Shown here: positions 37,430 to 48,368 of the stretch, piece by piece
Layout of the letters: each line of letters starts with the position of its first letter
How positions within the stretch are numbered: position 1 is the first letter of the stretch
NCBI GenBank assembly: GCA_028455995.1
Contig: JABELC010000015.1
Location: 496,001-560,000 of the forward strand
Source of the DNA: Scleromitrula shiraiana
Taxonomy: Eukaryota > Ascomycota > Leotiomycetes > Helotiales > Sclerotiniaceae
DNA: 64,000 nucleotides
Reading direction: 5' to 3'
Program-made: the position numbers and the translations under genes
Notes under the pieces: model-generated
The model's input: only the letters and a program-made list of their open reading frames with translations
Databases searched by the model: none
Told to the model about the DNA's origin: nothing

Positions 37430-38185
37430 TCATCGAGTCCGAGAATGGCAGCCACAGACCAAGAACGTCGTATTTGGATGAATAAAATCAATATAATCAA
37501 TTTTCATTCCAGGTAACGAAGCAACTTTGCAGAGCCTATAGTCAGCCCAAATCTCTTGAGAATAGGGGGGTTGACTATTGGTCAGATTGGCAATTTCTAG
37601 CTCGGTTGAATATCTCATTTCTGATGCACGACACCTGGTCAACATTGCATTCTCGGACTTGCCTTGCTCTTTCTCCAGAATCTTTTGGTATATTTGGTGT
37701 AGATTCCTAGTGATTATTTTGTAACGGTGAGAATATGTTACATCGATTGCTGTGGCGACCACTATTAGGTGTGGCTCTACCCTACCATCAGCCACAGCTG
37801 AATCCTTTACATGCACTGATCATTACCAGTGAGGGAAATTTCTTCCTCCCATCTTCCAGAAGTATCTTTAGCGGTACATTAGTGTATTCATTGTCCCGGT
37901 AACGATCCCAAGAATTGGTACATATGAGTGAGTTACCTATATGGGTATGATTGATTATCCATCCCTGCGAATCAGAATTTTCAATCTTGCCTGTGGCAAA
38001 CATCCTGCACATATTGAATGCAGAGAATGGTTCAAAATACGATAGAATCCCAGCCTTGTAAATATAGAAGCATGGAATGTACTCATCAACGCCAGTGGGG
38101 TCTGAAAGTGGACAGAAGACGTTCGAAAGCTAAGTGAAAACTCGCAGCCCAGCGGCACAGACGACTTCGGAATATTTGACTCCAT
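37430..38185 (-). pseudogene. Unrecognised decayed protein-coding sequence
   Basis: Minus-strand frames give coding-like but unjoined pieces. One possible start is the ATG at 38185. A second frame (about 38110-37800) reads VDEYIPCFYIYKAGILSYF, then CRMFATGKIENSDSQGWIINH and IGNSLICTNSWDRYRDNEY. A third frame (37810-37430) reads VEPHLIVVATAIDVTYSHRY and ends HPNTTFLVCGCHSRTR. Amino-acid composition is globular rather than repeat-like. I could not place introns that restore one frame, so I treat it as broken. No family is assigned. It is divergent from the HET pseudogene that starts 37 bp away. Confidence 0.33.
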
Positions 38186-38221
38186 GTCTGCACATATTAG
38201 GTTTGGTCCTACCCCGGCATC

Positions 38222-39908
38222 GTGACAGCTGGTCTATGTCAGGGATTTCGGATAATTTATAGACCGGCTTACAACGTCCTCGACCACTTTAATTCGTGTC
38301 ACCATGACCATCGCATTCAAGAGTATACAAAGATCAGACATTTGTGCGACATATGTTCCAATTTACAAGTCGACCCTGAAACTGGTGATGATGTTAAGAT
38401 TTACGCGGTTAAATCCATTCATGATCCGGTCTACATGAATGTGGCATATCTCGCAGATTCAGCTAGGGGCGTTGACGGGAAAGCATGCTAGTTATGTGCA
38501 CTCTTATCAAGAAGTTTGAAAGATCACCATTCGATTGGGACTGAGCAAGAAGAGGAGAGTCTACCAAACTCTGGTATCTCGGTTGAGATCTGCGAAAAGG
38601 GAGGTGAATATGAATTAATTGCAAGAGGGGGGGAAATTCGTGGAGCTCCTGTCAAGTTCAATATAGGTGGTGGTTAGTATGTTTTTCTAAGTCCAAGTTT
38701 TCGTAATTTTTATTCTGTTCTATTAAATGACCGCTCTTGTAGACGAATCTTGCAGAAGTTCAGATGTGAGTAGTAGTGCTTGCTAAGACCAAGTCTTCTC
38801 GCAAATAAAACTATGGTGCAATGATTGTGTTGGTGAATATTCTCGATGTTCAGACGTAAAATCATCTGTTTCTTGACTACCAAGTCGCGTAATAGATCTT
38901 GGACCCTTGACAGGACTAATCACTCTTCGGCTTTGGGATTCCCAGGGACATGCGGGCCAGTATATCACTCTCGCACATTGATGGACTAGTCTCACTAGTT
39001 CGTCAGCTACCATTCTTGCAAATTGTGAATCCCGCAAACAACACCTTGATGCATCATCGCTTTCCCCAACCTTTCAAGATGTGTTTGAAGCTACTCATAA
39101 ACTTGGTGTTGGGTATCCATGGATTGATGCATTGTGTATCATTCAAGACTCGCCGAAGATTAGGTAAAGGAGGCTAGTAATATGAGGTCCGTCTATGAGT
39201 TTGGTTGGCTTAAAATTGCTGTTGCTAGTTTGAAAAAAAGACGATGGCAGAATATTTGTTAGACGAAATGGAAGACACAATCGATCATGCAAGCTACCAG
39301 ACACCTTGTTATCAAATCGTATTCCTTCTTTCGTCGGACCAATTGACGCTTGTTTGGATTTCGAATTCTATGCAAAAACCGTGTTCGATGGTTTCCTCGC
39401 CCAACGTGGTTGAATCTTGCAAGAAAGGATATTGTCATCATGAAATGTGTATTTTGCACAGGAGGAGATCTTCTGGGAGTGTAGTAGCATTGTTGCATCG
39501 GAAACAATACCTTGGGGCTTTTCTGAAAGCGTGTCGTTACTTGTGAAGTTCAATTCGGTTGATCTGACGTCTACTACAAAGAATGAGAAACCATCGCGTA
39601 CAGAAATTAAAGGATGGGATCACCTAGATAGAGGACTGAGAAGAAAGCTTAGAGATACGTCTGGAGACTTCAGAAATCCTGAAGTTTTTCAGCCAGTATA
39701 TCATTATTGGTATCGACTCGTGGAATCTTACACCGGAAAGCTTCTTAAGAATCCTTTGGATCGACTTCCAGCAATACACGGCCTTGCTGAAGCACTTCAT
39801 AAATCAGGAATCACGGATAAATCATTTCGTGAATCATACCAAGCCAGGATATGGCTAACTGAATCGAAGAGGAATGTATGTATGGTGTTTCTCACCAAAG
39901 CTATCTAG
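38222..39908 (+). pseudogene. HET-domain (heterokaryon incompatibility) protein pseudogene
   Basis: Fragments in order match a HET-domain protein. The N-terminal part has IRHLCDICSNLQVDPETGDD and LCALLSRSL (38330-38515). A central part has YITLAH, HLDASSLSPTFQDVFEATHKLG and the diagnostic GYPWIDALCIIQDSP (39030-39160). The C-terminal part has PWGFSESVSLLVKFN and YHYWYRLVESYTGKLL with DRLPAIHGLAEAL (39510-39790). Stops in frame occur at 38489-38491 (TGC TAG TTA, inside the Cys-rich segment), right after LAH where a Cys/Trp is normally found, and after DSPKIR. One intron with a CTTGTAG acceptor near 38743 is still visible. HET proteins trigger incompatibility cell death; this copy looks inactive. 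Confidence 0.7.
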
Positions 39909-40867
39909 AATGATAATCCATGGGGGCCACTGCCATATTGAGGGGAGATTCAAAACTTGAGATGCCAACGAAGATTATTTGTTTTGTCAGGAATTATGTA
40001 AACAGATTCAGCTCCATCACATCGATCATCGATGAAATCAAATAAAACAAACGATTAATCCTTGCGTGCACAATGAATTTGCAAACGAATGGATAAGATC
40101 TAAAATGCGAGAGTACGAGACACATACTAACAGAGAGTTCTGGAACCTAGACCATAATATTCATGGAGTTAAACTTCCCCATTAGACACTTTCGCACACC
40201 CAGTATCATCAATATCCCACCCACCTCATGTACTACCTATTACATTATCAATACCTGTGTATTGCCACGAAGAAAATGCAATAGCAAAAGTAAAGCACAG
40301 AACTGCTAGAACCACGAAGATAAGATAAAATCGAGAATCCGGTCATTCGCGATCGCTCGCGATTGCAAGGCATTGTATCGCTACCAACCATCATGCAACC
40401 ACACTTCTAACTTTAGAAATGCGAATAAAATTAGAAATCTTCCATAAGTGACACCAAGAGGAATTTTCCGAACTGCAGGTTTGCAAGGTGTCGATGAACT
40501 ATTGTACATACGTGGACTTGTGGTCGTTAGTTGAAGAAAAATTGAGAATCCGAATTTATTTCATAGCTGATTAGTCATCCATTGTATTCCAAACCCCCAC
40601 CAAAAAAGCCTAAGCCTAATTTCACACAGGCGTCCTTTAATCGCATCAACAGTAAGCACTCATCAAAAAGAACATAAAGGGTCTAGGAAAAAGCAAAGAT
40701 TGGTATTTTATGACAGTAAATAGCAACATCGAGATGATCTTAATCTACCTCTAAATAAGCGCCTAACCGCCAATCGCCAACGCTCCAAGCAACAAAGTAA
40801 ATCAAAATGCCATCCATATCCACATTATTATTTTCCCATTTTAGCAAACAATGAATCAACAAATCAA
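39909..40867. other. Gene-free region
   Basis: No gene seen. The right end includes the probable 3' UTR of the AMSH-type gene on the minus strand. Confidence 0.45.
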
Positions 40868-42564
40868 TCATGGTCTCTGATCAACGACTTGGAATTCTAA
40901 TCCTGGCGCTTCAAATACATGTCCTGGCCTTAGGGCGTCCGTGTAGATATTGCGTTCTTCGTGAGGATGGAAAAGTCCCGTTTGTCTGCAATTTTTCACT
41001 GCTGGCATTCCCGGCGGATCGGTTAGGCGAAAGACTCCCCAGCTAGATATTTTGTTAGTATAAATTGAACTGCGAAACTATTCCGAAAAACTTACGAAGG
41101 GTTTTTGCTTGGCGCACACACGATTGCAATACTCTCTGGCATCATAATCTGGTATCCGCAATGTGTATGTAAATCGCGACTACTCATGAAGCAACTCTGT
41201 GTTGGATGTGTATGAATCCAGCCAAGTACCATCAGATCTTCCGAAGCGCAGTAATCGAAGAAAGCACCTTCGTTCGTGGTCTCGCAAGTATCGCTGGTGC
41301 TCTGTTGCTCAGGAATAACAAGACGAGATATGAATAGGGCGTTAGAGATCAATGTGCCACATAACATTCCACAAGTCTCAAGATTCGCCCGGGTATTAGA
41401 GGCAGCATGAGCTAGGAACTCGGAACGTAGAGTAGGCGGAAGAAATACCGTCCGAAGGGGTTTGCCGTTCTCCAGATACGCTGATGGCCGAAAAGTGAAA
41501 TGTGGTGAACTCAGGGAATCTTGAGAGGGCTTGGGTTGGGTTTCTGTTGACACTTTACCAGGTAAAGCTGGACGTTCTTCATATACCAATGGCTCGTACG
41601 TCTCTTTCGGTGGCTTTGGAGGAAGCCGATCTGGAGGAGAAGCAACTCGCGATTCATTTATGATGAGAGGTTGGGATTTTGAAATCGATGGGTATCTATA
41701 TGCCGTACTACCATTCCTACCCGATTTTACATGTCGAGGTAATTGTGATGTAGGTTTTCCAAAGCTTGTCCTGGCTCCATCGGTAATAGAATCATGTGAA
41801 CCATCTAGCCTCCTACGTGTGTCCTGCATTGTTTCTCGTACTTGCTCATCCTCAGTATTTTTTCCATCCTTCGACAAAGCAGCTTCCCAATTGTCCCATA
41901 AGCCAGCAGTCCTTCTTTCTTGCTCTTCCTCTTCTGAAACTCCAGCCTGTCTAGTAGCGCGTCTTGCAGCATCTCTCCTTCTAATTTCCTCGTGCGCTAA
42001 TTTAACAGCAAACTCTCTATGTTCTGCGGCTGCTATGGTAGTTGTGTTACCGGCAACCGCGGGGTCCGATGCTGCGAGATCTGGTTGTGACTGAGGTCGT
42101 AGCATATCATTGTTGACTTTTGCATTAGCTTCTCTTCTTCTTTCTACTATTCTTAGCCACGTGTTGTATCGCGCGTTAATCTTTGGTTTCAGAACTTCCA
42201 ATTTATCCAACACGCCTGGAAGAGATCTTTGAGCAGCTTTCAAGCCCTGTCGATTCTCCGCATGTCTAGCAGCTGGGTGTTCAGGTAATCGTTCTGCAAC
42301 CAAAGCAGCATATCGCATTAATAACAGGTACGCCTGTTGATCATTATCTTCCTGTTCGTAAATATGCGCCTACGAGAATCAGTATTCCATGTCAACAACC
42401 TTAAGGGAATATTAAACAAATCCACAAACCTCACGTAACAATGTATCAGCTGTTCTTAACCAGTATTTCATTGCGATATAAGGATTAAAGTCAAACTCCT
42501 GTGCTTTGATGGATATTTCTTTGACGCTCATCGGTTTGGATACATGCAACGATGACCCCGCCAT
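40868..42564 (-). CDS. sst2: AMSH-type JAMM deubiquitinase
   Basis: A K63-specific zinc metallo-deubiquitinase acting at endosomes with ESCRT-0, homologous to human AMSH/STAMBP and fission yeast Sst2. Three exons (minus strand): 42430-42564, 41096-42369 and 40868-41042, 527 aa. Residues about 1-130 form the USP8/AMSH N-terminal helical (dimerisation/MIT-like) domain, with FNPYIAMKYWLRTAD and EDNDQQAYLLLMRYA. A charged coiled-coil and Pro-rich middle part follows. The MPN+/JAMM domain begins near FLPPTLRSEFLAHAASNTRA and contains ETCGMLCG, the zinc motif GWIHTHPTQSCFMSSRDLHTH and the C-terminal WGVFRLTDPPGMP with the AMSH-specific GLFHPH insert. Catalytic residues are intact. It is transcribed divergently from the MTF1 gene. 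Confidence 0.92.
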
Positions 42565-43195
42565 GATTGCAATTTTCCCAGGTTATTGTCGAATTAGATG
42601 ACGATTATTACAGAAATGAAGTAACATTCATAAAAGAGACTGAGGTGGAGTCTCTAGATAGGTAAAAATGTAAAAGAATTTATAGGAAATCAGGTTATGT
42701 CGACTGTAATGAATGTTTGTACTGGATGTTTGGGGAGGAGAGGAGGGGGGTGGAGGGGAGGGATGCCGCATCACCAAATAACTCTTTGTGAGATTCATTT
42801 GTGAATAATCTCTCAAGGTACTATGATGAAAGTTACCGCCTTTATTCTTGGGCAAAATGGCTGATCAGGGCTTAGGCCATTACGAAGCTGAACTTTATAA
42901 GGCAACCGAGGATCATGAATTATGACCTGAACTAATGATAGGGTGCACACTAGCCACAGCAAGCGGCAGCCTCATATTATGTGGCTAGGGTGGGACTGTA
43001 TTCTTCATTCTTGCATATATTTTCACGCGAGGCTGAAGATGTAATTTTTTCTTCACCTCACATCCACACAATATTAATTTCTTCCACTTTATTCTTCCAG
43101 TCTTTTACCGTCCATTTCATATTATCTAATGATAGATTCCCCCCTCCCCCCCCCAATTCTTTTTCTTATTGAAATCCAATTGACTGTATATATTG
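42565..43195. promoter_or_regulatory. Divergent promoter between the AMSH and MTF1 genes
   Basis: A 631-bp space between two start codons facing away from each other. It contains a G/A-rich block (42730-42765), a pyrimidine-rich tract just before the MTF1 start (43140-43170, including a C-run) and a TATATAT at about 43187. Shared control is inferred from position only. Confidence 0.55.
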
Positions 43196-46100
43196 ATGTT
43201 TCGAGTTTACTTGGGCTCGATTAAATCTAGTCCATTCCGATGTTCCATCATCTCAAGACGATCACAATATCAGCCTTTTCACTGCAACTCAAACCATAAC
43301 CTGCTTATTAAATGCATATCTTCGAAAGCAGCTCCTGCAGATGATCATTCCTTAGAAATAACAAAACCCAAACGTGCAGGCGGACGTCCGAAGAAATCCA
43401 GCTCTCTGTCGACGGAATCACCTTCAGATGCGAACGAAGAAAGCAAGCCTAAACGTGCAACCACACGATCGAGAAAGCCTCAGAAGTTAGAGGAAGTAGA
43501 TACTCGCGAAAAAGTCACCGACACAGAGGAAATAAAACCTAAACGTCGTTCGAGGAAATCCGTTGTATCAGAGGCGAAGGAGGATGGCGATAATACAGCT
43601 GCGGATTCAGAAGGAGTGAAGCCCAAACGCCGTTCAAGAAAATCCACATTGTCAACTGGAGAAGAACACGAAGAAATTACTGGTGCGGATGCAGAAGGAG
43701 TGAAGCCCAAACGCCGTTCAAGAAAATCCACATTGTCAACTGGAGAAGAACACGAAGAAATTACTGGTGCGGATGCAGAAGGAGTGAAGCCCAAACGCCG
43801 TTCAAGAAAATCCACATTGTCAACTGGAGAAGAACACGAAGAAATTACTGGTGCGGATGCAGAAGGAGTGAAGCCCAAACGCCGTTCAAGAAAATCCACA
43901 TTGTCAACTGGAGAAGAACACGAAGAAATTACTGGTGCGGATGCAGAAGGAGTGAAGCCCAAACGCCGTTCAAGAAAATCCACATTGTCAACTGGAGAAG
44001 AACACGAAGAAATTACTGGTGCGGATGCAGAAGGAGTGAAGCCCAAACGCCGTTCAAGAAAATCCACATTGTCAACTGGAGAAGAACACGAGGAAATCAC
44101 TGGTGCGGATGCACAAAGAGTGAAATCACGCCGTTCCAATAAATCTACTTTACCAAAAGAGGTTCAAGATGTAGAAAATACAGATGCATACTTAGAAGAG
44201 GTAAAACCCAAAGACAGTGCCAGAAAATCTACATCATTAGAAGGAGAACAAGATGAGGAAAATGCCGTTGCGAAGAAAGAATTACAACCCAAGCGTCGTG
44301 GAAGGCCACGTAAATCAGAAACTGTCCAAGGACAACTCGAACAACCTTCAACGAAATCTACACCAACCTCTAACAGATCTGCATCGGATTCTCAGAAAGT
44401 TGGACGTGGACGTCCCCACGTATATAAGCAAGCAGAATTGTCTGAAATCGATCTTATATTCTCAGACACCGAAGCAGACTACAAGGAATCGTCCAAGGAA
44501 TTGAGATTACGAAAGTCGGAGAGTAAGGAACGTCCGGTATGTTGAGAAAATCAACCGAATGCGAAGGTCACTAATATACTAAAGTTCGTTTACAAAATGA
44601 AGGTTCACTCAGGAGAAAGAGTCCACTCTCTTGCCTCTATGCCAATGCTAACGCCAACGCCTAAACTTTCTCCACCAAATGTTCCCCACAAAGTTGAGGA
44701 AATCCAACGTGGTTCTCTACTTGATCCTACCATGATACGCAGCCTTTCAAAGTCAAGGCAGTACAAGAAAGTTACGAAACCTGTAGACCGCACACGTGTA
44801 AATATCGTGAGTGAGCTGTTATGTGGTAGGTTTTATTACATTATTGTATAAATATCATTATTAATTATCGTTAGATGACGTACTGGATCGTTTGAAACCA
44901 ACTCTTACCAAACATATCGGTTGTGATATTATTGATATCAACCCCGGTGTGTCTGTATGGTCATCCAAACTTCATGATATCCTCAAACCTCGGACACATA
45001 TATTAATGGAACCTGAGGCAGAAAGATTTTCTGAATGGCAACAACCACTGCTTGATGCACCAAATTCTACCTATAAGCTGATACCTAAGAGCGGGACAAT
45101 TTGGAAACATCTGGAGCAAGCAATGTCTTCGGAATTTCTCCCTCATCAAGAGAAACTTCCCGCGGGTGATCCCAAACTCAATCAGCCAAACAACACGCTC
45201 CTTCTTATCGCTAATCTAGTTAATTATCCTAAAAAACCGTATCGTAGCTTTCCATCAATGTCAGTGCTTGTTTTGCATCAGCTTCTTGCGGCGGCACGAT
45301 CGCATGCTCTCGCTCATCAATACGGTCTTGTTCGAATGTTAATATGGATTCCGGATGATGAGAAATTGGGATTGCTACCACGGCATTGTACCAACATTCG
45401 CAAAGGTCATATCGAAGCGCATGTGACTTGTGAGAGTATCACAGAGGTTGCGAGTTCTGCAATAAATCCGACTCGCTATGTCCTGGACAGCCAATTAGTC
45501 TTGCAGAATACATTGCAGGTTTTGGAGAGGATGAAATCCAATGGCATTAGTAATCCAGAACATCGACAGGGACCAGAGGAAATCCAAGCTAGAAAGATTC
45601 TCGATGAGGGAGGCCATGTGGATGCTAGTCATAGATGGCTGCGAACCTACTCGGATGAGTTAGTGGAATTGCAAAGACGACACGACGAGGGGACACTTCA
45701 AATGTATGTCGACAACGATAATCCGGACCCCGGCAGTTTTCCAGACCGGACCCCCGAGTGGAAACGGCTTATTGCACTCCGTGGTAAGCTTAAAATGACA
45801 ATCAAGTTAGCCGAAAGGCACGATAAGCTTTTGGAAGATCTCAAGACAATCAACAAACTTCACAGCAAACTCAAGACCTTGGATCCAAGTTCAAAAGAAG
45901 CTGAACCAATTACTGAGGAGCTCAGTATCAGAGAGAAAGAATGGGAAGAAGCGCATGAATTCATGACTCCAATATTACAGAAACAGATATATCTTAGATT
46001 TGATTCTATATCTATTAACGGACCTCATAAGCGAAGAGAAGCAGAGCCACTAAAAGTATACTCCAAAGAATTTGATCCTCCTTGCGAAGCAGCCCTGATG

Positions 46101-46469
46101 GATCTTCAACCCAAAGCTATATGGCCATGCCTTCAAAAGAACTTCCCCAAAAATTACGACGTCTTCGAATACATCCTTGGAACTATGTACGAATCACCCT
46201 CACAATCAGTACACGACGCATTTACGGATTTAGCTCCAGGAGCACTGGAACACCTTTCTGCAGAATGTCCATCTCTATTTGATTACGAGAAGGGCGGTTG
46301 TTATAACCTTAAATATATGACGGTTCGATCTTTGACGTTGGATATGATAAAGGAGATCATGGAGGCTTGGTTGAATTGGCCATTTGCTCCTTCGAGGTAC
46401 GAACTCATGGCAAAGTCCGGTTCAGGTGTCTTCGATGAAGATTCAGAGGAAATTTTTGATGATATGTAG
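43196..46469 (+). CDS. MTF1: Mitochondrial transcription factor 1 (rRNA dimethyltransferase-like), with repeat insertion
   Basis: Specificity factor for the mitochondrial RNA polymerase, of the KsgA/Dim1 methyltransferase fold. Exons 43196-44536, 44585-44825 and 44875-46469 give 1058 aa; the second donor (GTAGGT) is the one that restores phase and gives VSELLCDDVLDRL. The N-terminus is Arg/Ser-rich (SSPFRCSIISRRSQYQ), as in mitochondrial presequences. Residues about 60-420 are Lys/Arg/Ser-rich with AT-hook-like cores (GGRPKK, KPKRRSRKS, RRGRPRKS, GRGRPHVY) and six perfect-frame 28-aa repeats. The conserved part begins with the SAM-fold motif GCDIIDINPGVSVWSSKLHD, then HILMEPEAERF, and the motif IV-like NLVNYPKKPYRSF. 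Fungal homologues are usually much shorter at the N-terminus, so the repetitive basic block is the odd feature. It could bind DNA non-specifically. The stop is TAG at 46467. Confidence 0.82.
43610..44113 (+). repeat. 84-bp in-frame minisatellite, six copies
   Basis: Six tandem copies of an 84-bp unit, each coding for 28 residues containing KPKRRSRKS followed by an acidic block. Copies 1-5 look identical; copy 6 differs by at least two synonymous changes (GAG and ATC for GAA and ATT). Older degenerate units flank it on both sides (43530-43609 and 44114-44300). Confidence 0.95.
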
Positions 46470-48368
46470 ATAAGATATAGCTGCTTGTTTTGTGTATATA
46501 TATATTTTGGGTCATGAAGATGTACTATTAAAGTTACTGTTAAAAATTAGTCTCCTACCTAACATACGTCCACGATTGGACTTCCTAAGTTCTTGAATGT
46601 CTAGAATTGCAACATGAAAACCGAGATTCATCCGTTACAACTAGGGATATCCATGCTTAGTACACTTAATCACTAGAAGTCTAATGAAATTAGTCCCATC
46701 TTTAAGCGATCCCTTTTTTCCTAATCTAGCTAAGAAAATAGTCATTTCAAACCTAGTAGCAAGTTCCTACCTAGCACCTTCAATCTCATTAAGGGATGAG
46801 ATAGTCGCAGCGAGTAGAAGTCGGCCCTCTCGTGTAGGCAAACTTTTGCTAGCTTGCTGGTGCTGGAGAGCTCAGTGGAATACTGCGTAAAACTTGTGAA
46901 ACAGTGGGAAATGAACAAGCAGTACATTGGGGACGGGGGGCGTAGAATGCTTCAGTTGGGGACACCTATCAGCCAATCTGGAACACTTTAGTCACATGTG
47001 TCTATACGAATGACTGTAGATATATTCAAATTTTTATTTTTGAGATTTATATCTCTCCAAACATTTAGGTTAGAGCAAATCGCTTATAAGATTACTCCAA
47101 TAATCATGACTGATTCATGATTTCAAATTATATTTCCATATCAACCATAGATACATTACCTCGAGTGATCTATGTTTGTGGCTTCTGAGCGGCAATGAGA
47201 TACCTTGCATGAGTGAGTAACCCTAACCCTAAGATCAAAAATAAATAGAAGAAGAGATCATAATCCCGCGTGAAGCTGCAAGTTGGCGGAGTTTCCTTCT
47301 CCCAAGTGACCAGAAGTGCGCTTGAGATTTGCGATAACGCGACAGCTCGGCCGCAACTTCATGAAATGATGAAGCGGTTGTTTATACTCTGGGGTTCTGG
47401 TGACCTGGGATTGTCCGAGTCATTGAGCGGATCGAAACATCTTCTAGCGTATTCATGCGTCCAGTTCTTCGCAAACGGAATCATGAGCTGGGCGTTGAAG
47501 ATACTTTATAAATGCCTTGTCCGTTGTGGACAAATATCATGCGTCTTTAATATTGGTAACGAAGTTTGAATGCTTGAAGTATCGTTATAGAATAGGAATA
47601 TTAAAGTCAATCCAGTAATGCGGTATTACTCATTTGACTTTAATAATGCCTAGAAACTAGTTGAATGACTCAATTAGGTAACATCGTTTGCGATGATATC
47701 AGCGCTCGAGACATAAGGAGAGTTTTAGAATTGGGAAACTATTATTTTCTGACCGTGAAAATATCGACATTCAAATAACGGTTTAGCGAGACCCGTTCTT
47801 GTCCCAATTTGATCCGAAAACTGAGATTCAACAAGCATTTTCAACAGTGCATTGCTAAGCTACTTGGATTGAGCTAATATAACAACTTCTTCTGAAGTGA
47901 TTCCTTCGCCTTAAGATAATAAGCTTATTTATGCACTCCAATTCACATTTCTGCCCCCATCAGCCATCAAAACCAAGATCACTAACCCCACAAGTCGTCT
48001 ATCGTGTATCAAGAATGGAAATCTCGCGGGGTAACAAATTTTAATTAGCAGGATTTTCTTCTCTCTCCAGAATCAAAACCACGATGGTGGGTGATTGATG
48101 CAGTGAGTATTTTTGGAACATTTTATTGGATGTTAAAGTGCGAAAAATGCTTAAAATTCACGTGATTATTATGTGCCTTAAATTAATATCAAATTCGCAT
48201 ACAAAAGAAAGAACTACTTGGTAAAGTATTTGTTAAGTTAGCTTGAATCGACTTTAATGAGTAACCAAAGGACATCCGAAAATGTTATGATCCATAGCTC
48301 TCTCTATCTAAATCAAGGTAGCTTACTGATCAATAAATTGGACCTGCTCATCAGACCAACGCCCAGCC
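46470..48368. other. Gene-free region
   Basis: No gene is supported. A 100-codon frame at 47270-47569 opens with GTG, not ATG, and has a globular composition (ALEICDNATARPQLHEMMKR) but no start or partner; it may be a relic. Two CCCTAA units lie at 47220-47232. Confidence 0.4.

Noticed and set aside
41531..42094. 187-codon plus-strand frame opposite the deubiquitinase
   Set aside because: It lies wholly inside the AMSH exon on the opposite strand and has no recognisable family.
43610..44113. CRISPR-like look of regularly spaced repeats
   Set aside because: The units are contiguous, coding and without spacers; the organism is eukaryotic.
43480..44139. 219-codon antisense frame across the 84-bp repeats
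   Set aside because: It is a mirror of the minisatellite: every unit is open on both strands. It has no start context or domain, and MTF1 on the other strand explains it.
47220..47233. Telomere-like CCCTAACCCTAA
   Set aside because: Only two units and flanked by ordinary sequence, so it is neither a chromosome end nor a convincing interstitial telomere.
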